From NCBI GenBank assembly GCA_963513935.1, contig OY740771.1:15208954-15272953 (forward strand): 64,000 bases of DNA. The letters are read 5' to 3'. Every line of letters begins with the position of its first letter. Position 1 is the stretch's first letter. Positions 58,545 through 64,000 of the stretch are shown one piece after another. The translations under genes were made by a program, and so were the position numbers. The notes under the pieces were generated by a model that did not search any database, was not told where the DNA came from, and worked only from the letters and a program-made list of their open reading frames with translations. The stretch is from Aphrophora alni. Taxonomy: Eukaryota > Arthropoda > Insecta > Hemiptera > Aphrophoridae.

Positions 58545-58940
58545 AGTTGTAGATTGAAAATTCCGATAAAAATCACTTTTTCTCTTTGTGTTAGAACTTG
58601 CAAGCTCTCGTCCCTTGTTAGAAGCATGTATGATAGGGTTAATATTTGTATTTCACTTTAATACACTAACACTAATACACACACTGTAACACACATATAC
58701 ATACAGGGTGCATAAAATTATCAGAAACCCGTATATCTGAATTACTATTTTACATTAAAATTCGGGCAACTCGTCATTTGCTTCTGAAAATGTTCAAAAT
58801 GTTAAGATACTTTAATATTTAATATTGTGTTTTTTCTAGATAAAAATACGTCACTAGAGGTTAAGTTTGTGTGTCTATACTGACTAATAAATAAAAAGGT
58901 CAAGGGTATTCTGAAAATCAAGCATAAAGGAACAATTATT
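58545..58940. other. AT-rich non-coding stretch
   Basis: A repeat end with ATACAGGGTGCATAAAATTA lies at about 58702. No gene. Confidence 0.4.
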
Positions 58941-58944
58941 TTTA

Positions 58945-59735
58945 TAAAGTCGTAGTCTTTTAAGCAGTCTAGCACTGTTTTACAGTGTTAATTTCTTCGT
59001 CAAATAAACATATATTTGCTTAATTAGAATAACATCTGGTTTTATTCGAGATTACACAGATAACTCAATAATTTATTACCCTTAACTACCTAAAGAATAT
59101 ACCATGTAAATTTTAAAATATATAGAATTTATCATCTTGTCTGTTTGTACATGTTGCTACTTACAGACAGACAGACACGCGTGTGAAATTATACGTATCC
59201 ATGGTTTCATCTACGGACCCCAATAAAAAGAAATTAATGAAAATTCAATCTATCTTTTAATGGCTATTGAAATGTTTTTCTCACATCTTAGCAAAACTTC
59301 TTTTAAAACTTGTACGCTACACATTTATCATTGTGTGGTGAAAATAAGTTCTACTTACAAACTATATATGACTTCACACTGCAATTTAATTTCAAATCCA
59401 AATTTTTTTTGTTCAGACTTGTAGGTTACACAATGTTTAAGTAAGGGAAGGGGACATACGTGACAGTTTAAATATTGTTTAGCGCCAACATATTAATAAT
59501 TGTTTCTTCAAATAAACATACATATTCGTAATCAGAATAACTTATAGTTTTATTTAATACCCCACACTTAACTTTCGAAAAAATAAATTGCCAACTCGAT
59601 ATTGTTTGCCCCTTTATTACCATAAGATCATTTTTTTGTTACCGCTATATATTTCCTATATGTAATACAATACAAAGAATATAACTGAAAAGTTTACAAT
59701 ATATAGGATTTATCGTCTTGTATGTTTAGACTGGT
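58945..59735 (-). repeat. Two adjacent reverse copies of repeat family A
   Basis: Copies at about 58945-59235 and 59235-59735 share TTTTAAGCAGTCTAGC / TTTAGCGCCAACATATTA, AATCAGAATAAC, TTACCGCTATATATTTCC and CGTCTTGT(A/C)TGTTTAGAC-like parts. The first carries the uninterrupted ACAGACACGCGTGTG segment equivalent to the palindrome's target site. Confidence 0.65.
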
Positions 59736-59739
59736 TGCG

Positions 59740-60225
59740 ACAAACAGAGAGGTTATACCTACGTAGCCTAAACAGTTATGCAGATTCAAAGGGGCATTTA
59801 AAATATTCGAATATCCAATTGATAACGATGCAGGTGTAGACTGGATTATTTTAACAATTAAAATGATGTGTAGATGGTACACAAATAGAATTTCGGGTTA
59901 CCATAATCTAGACTAAATTATCTTTAGTTTTGACTTAACGTTAAATTTACACCAAATGCAATTGCCCTCGATTGTTTGACAGTTCACCAATCTGTAGTAG
60001 TAAACAGACTCTTTGTTTATCAAATCGGGAGTAATTAATGTTGAATATTGATTGATACGATTTTTCATTTAAAATTTATGTTTTAGATAACCACAAAAAA
60101 AATCCAGAGGTGAAAGTTGAAGCAGGCGCGCAGACCATTATACAGTTCTCTTTTAACAATCCATCTGTTGAAAATGATTTTTTCTTGTTGTTTAATAGGA
60201 AAAAACCTCTTAGTTACCAACATTT
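59740..60225. other. AT-rich non-coding stretch
   Basis: Nothing recognisable. Confidence 0.4.
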
Positions 60226-60229
60226 AAAA

Positions 60230-60410
60230 AAAATTAAATAAAGCTCTCGAATACTCTAATAGTGTTAGAGTTAGAAGAGAAAATAGTTGGTCGATAAGGA
60301 TTTGATAGAAAAGATAAAAGAGAGAGATCTCGCTCAAGCATAGATTAAAAAAGTGTAGAACCAGATATGTCCCCTCGGGATTGTCAAGCCGGTACTCATT
60401 AAAGTCAGCC
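60230..60410 (+). repeat. Dispersed repeat family B copy
   Basis: AAGCTCTCGAATACTCTAAT, AGAAGAGAAAATAGTTGGTC and CCTCGGGATTGTCAAG match other family copies; the frame opens as KALEYSNSVRVRRE and then breaks. Confidence 0.6.
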
Positions 60411-60479
60411 ACTGAGAGTTATGTTGTATTTAAGGGTGCACTTACTTGAAAAGCAATAAGGTGTTGAGGAGGTTAATCT

Positions 60480-61080
60480 TGCTGAAACCACAACTTTATT
60501 GAAATTTGATCCAGGAATATTGTGAATTTCTCGTACAAATTTATTTACCAACATGGCATTATAAGTAATTTCATTTTAATTTCTTCACTAATAAGAATCC
60601 CAAAGATTTCTGCCCACACATTCACTTTTTATGGATGCTGTGTGTGAGCGTCTTGTATCCAATTTGAGTTTTTGTCACTTCACAATCGGCAGTACCGTTC
60701 AGCATAAACGTTGCTTTATCAGAAAAAAGAAAGAAATTGTTGGTCTCTTGTAATTTTTCCATAGTGACTTTACAGTATTCAATGTTCTGTCAAAATCATC
60801 TTCTGAAAATGTATCTACTTGTTAATCTTGTTCGGGTAGAATTTGACTTGGAGAATTGAGTGAACAGAAAAGATATTTACTTTACATTCAATGGCAACTT
60901 TTCAAAGAGACTTTTGGATTTTCCACAAAGACTTCATTACGTTTAAGTGATGTCTCTTCATTAAAGTCAAACTTCGTTCTACCAGAACGGGGACGATTTC
61001 TTCAATACCGTTGATACGGGAGCTCTATTCGTAAATATAACTTTACATAAGTCAATCGCCTCTTGTTAAGATTGATCTCG
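60480..61080 (-). pseudogene. Dead Tc1/mariner-type transposase fragment
   Basis: Reverse-strand pieces read FSDKATFMLNGTA, then a tract with several stops, then MCGQKSLGFLLV. The first matches the conserved catalytic-Asp region (FSDE-x-F-x-LNG) and the second the V-W-GI/V-x-G region of DDE transposases of this superfamily. Upstream lies a degraded DNA-binding part. No intact frame and no clear ends. Confidence 0.5.
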
Positions 61081-61619
61081 ATCACCATACCAACACATCA
61101 TGAGTACAAAAATCCTCTCGGATTTTGACAGATCCATAGTTCGCGTATGGATCCGTTGAAACAACAGCACACTCTTGACGTCTAAAGACAATTGACATCT
61201 CACGTACTGTAACAATGCAGTTGATGACAATTCTAAGTAAATAGAACCTAGGAAACAGGTTTAGACCATCTAGATTCAAATAAAACCACACTTCGATCGT
61301 AATACTAGTCAATAAGTAGCCAATAGAATATTAGGCTGAAATAAATGAGAATATTTAGAATACAACTTTGAAGTGACAAACTTTTTTACTATTGATGATT
61401 GAGACCAAAACTTATTGAAGTATTCTTATCTGGAAAATAAGAATATTCTTACCATTTGAAAATTACCTGTAAAATATTATTTTATACATTAACGGAACAA
61501 TCTGTTTGTGCAAAACCCGTTTTCACTCCCAATAAGATATCTTAGATTATTTAAAAAATACAGGTTAGTCGATTTTTACGTCTAATTTAAGCTGAGATGT
61601 ACTACTGTTCCGATTCTAC

Positions 61620-62170
61620 GCTATATAAAGGGTGTTTCAGAACCCTTGTCGGATATTTAAAGGGTTTGTTATTGGGGTTGAAGTAAACATACAACGAACA
61701 TTCATTTATTTGAATCAAAATTATTTGACTGTCCGACATTTTGTTATATATTTTTGGAAATAAATTATATATCAAGTCCAAATTTGTATTAAATGTTGAG
61801 CTTGACTTATGAGAAAAACTATACAGTATAACAAACACACAGAACACAATTCTCATAAAAAAAATACGCCTAAGTATCAGACGCGTTTCAACGACAAGGT
61901 CGACCTCAGACAAGGTTGTTGTGGTTTGGTTGGTGTAGCCGGTGCATCACTGAAGAGGACGACCTTGACATTGAAACGCGTCTGATACTTAGGCGTATTT
62001 TTTTTTATGAGAATTGTGTTTGTTATACTGTAAGTCCAAATTTGGTATAGATATTTCGTATCTGACATTATCAATGTACCAAAAACCACGACCTAGTTTT
62101 GTATTTTTTTTTTGAAAATTGCGGCCGTTTAAAATTTTGAAAGTCGGAAAATTTAATTAAAATTGTCAAA
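61620..62170 (-). repeat. Repeat family D-like copy, interrupted
   Basis: Begins AAGGGTGTTTCAGAACCC and ends with AAAATTGCGGCCG-type sequence, the reverse of 35540-35905. It is split by the fold-back insertion at 61787-62031; other copies are continuous at that point. Confidence 0.55.
61787..62031. mobile_element. Fold-back insertion, 245 bp, with 13-bp target duplication
   Basis: Arms at about 61822-61902 and 61960-62032 are inverted copies (TACAGTATAACAAACAC ... GTTATACTGTA; GAAACGCGTCTGATACTTAG). The direct repeat AAGTCCAAATTTG flanks it at 61774-61786 and 62032-62044, and uninterrupted family D copies have the site once. A second copy starts at about 63908 and runs off the window. The right arm has CTGAAGA...GAAACGCGTC, similar to motifs at retroelement ends. 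Confidence 0.75.
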
Positions 62171-62339
62171 ATGGCAGCGATTTTTTTCTTCATTTTGTAT
62201 ACATTAAATTAGAAATTTTTTGTAGATTTCATTTGTACATATAAACCCCATACTCCTTATAACAGATATCGAAATTATTGTAAAAATCTAATTTTCAAAC
62301 TTAACCTCCAAAGAAAGTCTAATTTTTGTATAGTTTATC

Positions 62340-62580
62340 CAGTAGGGTCGAGCGAAACGAGTGTAATCTTTTAATACGAAGCTCATTAATCCTTACCCAT
62401 CGTCAAGAATGTATAGATATACATAATTACGTGGTTCAGAAAACCAGTGTAACAACTGTTTTAAATAATCTTCGTAAAACACCTTGATTTACTAAAACGA
62501 AACCAATTTTTGGGTGTTATTCAGAGGATATGCTTGTATTATGAGGCTGGGTAAGTACCATAATAACGTCAATCTAATTG
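62340..62580 (+). repeat. Dispersed repeat family F copy
   Basis: GGTCGAGCGAAACGAGTGT, ACGTGGTTCAGAAAACCAG, AACAACTGTTTTAAA and GGGTAAGTACCATAATAACG align with 30890-31215. Confidence 0.5.
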
Positions 62581-62689
62581 TTCTTTACATAGAGTCATTT
62601 CACAATAACGATTTACATAATCTGCTAGTTCAGTGGTAACCAATGTTTAAATCCCATACCTAATAACAAAAACCTGTCGAAGATCTCTC

Positions 62690-62890
62690 TAAATTAAAAG
62701 ACAAGCAGGTAGCGAGGGAAATCAAGACGCCTTATGTGAACATATGTTGAACCTAATTTATTTTGGCGCTCTCGGTTGAAACTAAATTGGAGATGTAATT
62801 ACGACCAGGTCAGTGGATCGGTCGCTACCTGTCCCGGGTGTACAGGTGGACTCGCTCAGACGTAGTTCCCAGCTAATTTGGTAATATTTG
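62690..62890. other. GC-richer non-coding island
   Basis: GGATCGGTCGCTACCTGTCC and CGGGTGTACAGGTGGACTCG form a complex block with two CAGGTG/ACCTG motifs; no frame. Possible host regulatory block. Confidence 0.25.
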
Positions 62891-63079
62891 TAGGTCGGTA
62901 TGAAGTAAGCTTTTGTAATTAATTTTTCGATTAGATAAAGTTATAATGGTTTTGTTATAAATAGTATAATTAATCAATCCGTGTTTAAGTATTGCACCAA
63001 CTATCAGACGTTGCTAATGCAAGTGGATATTATTTTTAGGTTCAACGTTTCGTCATATTTATTTCACGTTGTGTAGATT

Positions 63080-63410
63080 GGTCAGAAATGGATGTAGTAT
63101 TTTTTGGTTGACAGAGTGTCCCGATAAAGGTGATTTAGGCATTTATTTTTGTATTATATACATCATAACGTACAAAAAATCACAAATAATATATACAGTC
63201 GATTTTCGGTTCGTTATCCGTCTATCCGTCATTCTATTGTCAAAAAAATGTTATAACTCAAGAAATAGATAAGATTTTGAGTTTAGATTTGGTGTAAGCA
63301 TTTTGTATGTTTCGTACTACTAACATGAAGACTTTATTTTTATAATTTTCAAAATGGCGGTCGTGTAAAACTTTTATCTTCGAATATGTTCAAAACCGTT
63401 AACTTATTTA
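63080..63410 (+). repeat. Repeat family D copy
   Basis: GACAGAGTGTCCCGATAAAG start, ATAACTCAAGAAATAGATAAG, TTTTCAAAATGGCGGTCG and CAAAACCGTTAAC parts match 16925-17330. Confidence 0.6.
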
Positions 63411-63907
63411 TTTATTTTTTTTTAAATAATTTTGCCCTCATTTCTGCTTAAGAGTAAATTGAATTATTGTAATTCTTGAAACGTAATTTAAGAAACAAAT
63501 TTGGTTGTTCCATATGTTTTTTCATCTCAATAATTTAATAAATAGGTAAAAAAACAATTCCGAGATATTGATGTGAAATACAACAAATTGAAATCGAAAA
63601 CAAACTTTTTAATGGCGTAGAATAAAAATGTTAAATGGCTAATAATGGCTTTAAACGTTTAAAGAAAACGTGTAGACAATTTTGTTTTAATCAAATTGAC
63701 TTTAAATATAGTCAAAAGATTCAGCCAATTACAGATGTTTTTTTGCTTACGAAGAAATGCATTATCAAGAATAATTTTTGTTGTGTTTAGAATTTTAACT
63801 TGTTTCTACCAGATTTGGTCCTTTTATTTTTAATAGAAGCCAAATGTGTGTAACATTTGTATTTTACTGGCTTTATTTATATATATATTTAAATAATATT
63901 ATATATA

Positions 63908-64000
63908 TATTAAATGTTGAGCTTGACTTATGAGAAAAATTATACAGTATAACAAACACACAGAACACAATTCTTATAAAAAATACGCCTAAGTATCAGA
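63908..64000 (+). mobile_element. Second copy of the fold-back insertion, truncated by window end
   Basis: TTAAATGTTGAGCTTGACTT and TACAGTATAACAAACACACA and AATACGCCTAAGTATCAGA match 61788-61880 with about three differences. Confidence 0.8.

Noticed and set aside
61602..62089. Two overlapping reverse frames of 103 and 70 codons
   Set aside because: They cross a dispersed repeat and the fold-back insertion and have no domain character.

Overview
The window looks like insect genomic DNA, possibly hemipteran. It is strongly AT-rich, has very few host exons, carries short TAGGTTAGGTT/CCTAACCTAACC blocks, and is full of divergent dispersed repeats, many with an AAAATGGCGGCC core and a CTGTATA-like end. 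It also holds two dead Tc1/mariner-type transposases. No rRNA, tRNA, CRISPR array or bacterial-type gene organisation was seen. The species assignment is inference only.

The striking object is a 15.7-kb almost perfect palindrome at 36738-52469. Two arms of about 7.86 kb (36738-44596 and 44617-52469) are inverted copies of each other around a 20-nt non-palindromic spacer. The termini read AGTAGTAAG...CTTACTACT and are flanked by a 6-bp direct duplication, CACGCA (36732-36737 and 52470-52475). The outside flanks are the two halves of one interrupted copy of a dispersed host repeat, whose other copies in the window supply the empty site. It is therefore an integrated element and not simply an assembly fold-back. 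A 6-bp duplication, AG...CT termini and about 15.7 kb length fit the Polinton/Maverick/adintovirus group, but no integrase, polymerase, protease or capsid gene was seen. The whole element is inverted repeat.

Each arm carries the same three intact genes. One encodes a 272-aa protein with two segments that resemble PC4-type ssDNA-binding domains. One encodes a 117-aa, very acidic, Trp-rich nuclear-type protein with a VIDLT SUMO-interaction motif and a KRQR tail. One encodes a 165-aa protein with a beta-rich body and an acidic tail. Inside each arm there are also decayed 3'-end copies of the first and third genes. The 272-aa gene has a TATA box 32 bp upstream of a TCAGT initiator just before its ATG, and a TTAAG motif. 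The working hypothesis is a fold-back (defective-genome-like) derivative of one end of a protein-primed linear element, kept as a symmetric satellite. The arms differ mainly at microsatellites, plus at least one base substitution (40582 versus 48611).

Layout: 1-3350 AT-rich, no gene; 3351-3487 a probable host coding exon with a splice donor; 3488-36430 introns or intergenic DNA with dispersed repeats, an 80-bp tandem array (9.6-10 kb), a pyrimidine-rich tract (13.4-15.3 kb), a 125-bp tandem array (27.1-27.9 kb) and a 31-bp satellite (29.7-30.6 kb); 36430-52530 the palindromic element inside a host repeat; 53.1-53.6 kb a short tandem array; 57.3-58.5 and 60.5-61.1 kb dead transposases; 61.8-62.0 kb a fold-back insertion with 13-bp duplications, a second copy of which is cut by the window end. 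Most short open frames in the window are chance frames in AT-rich DNA.
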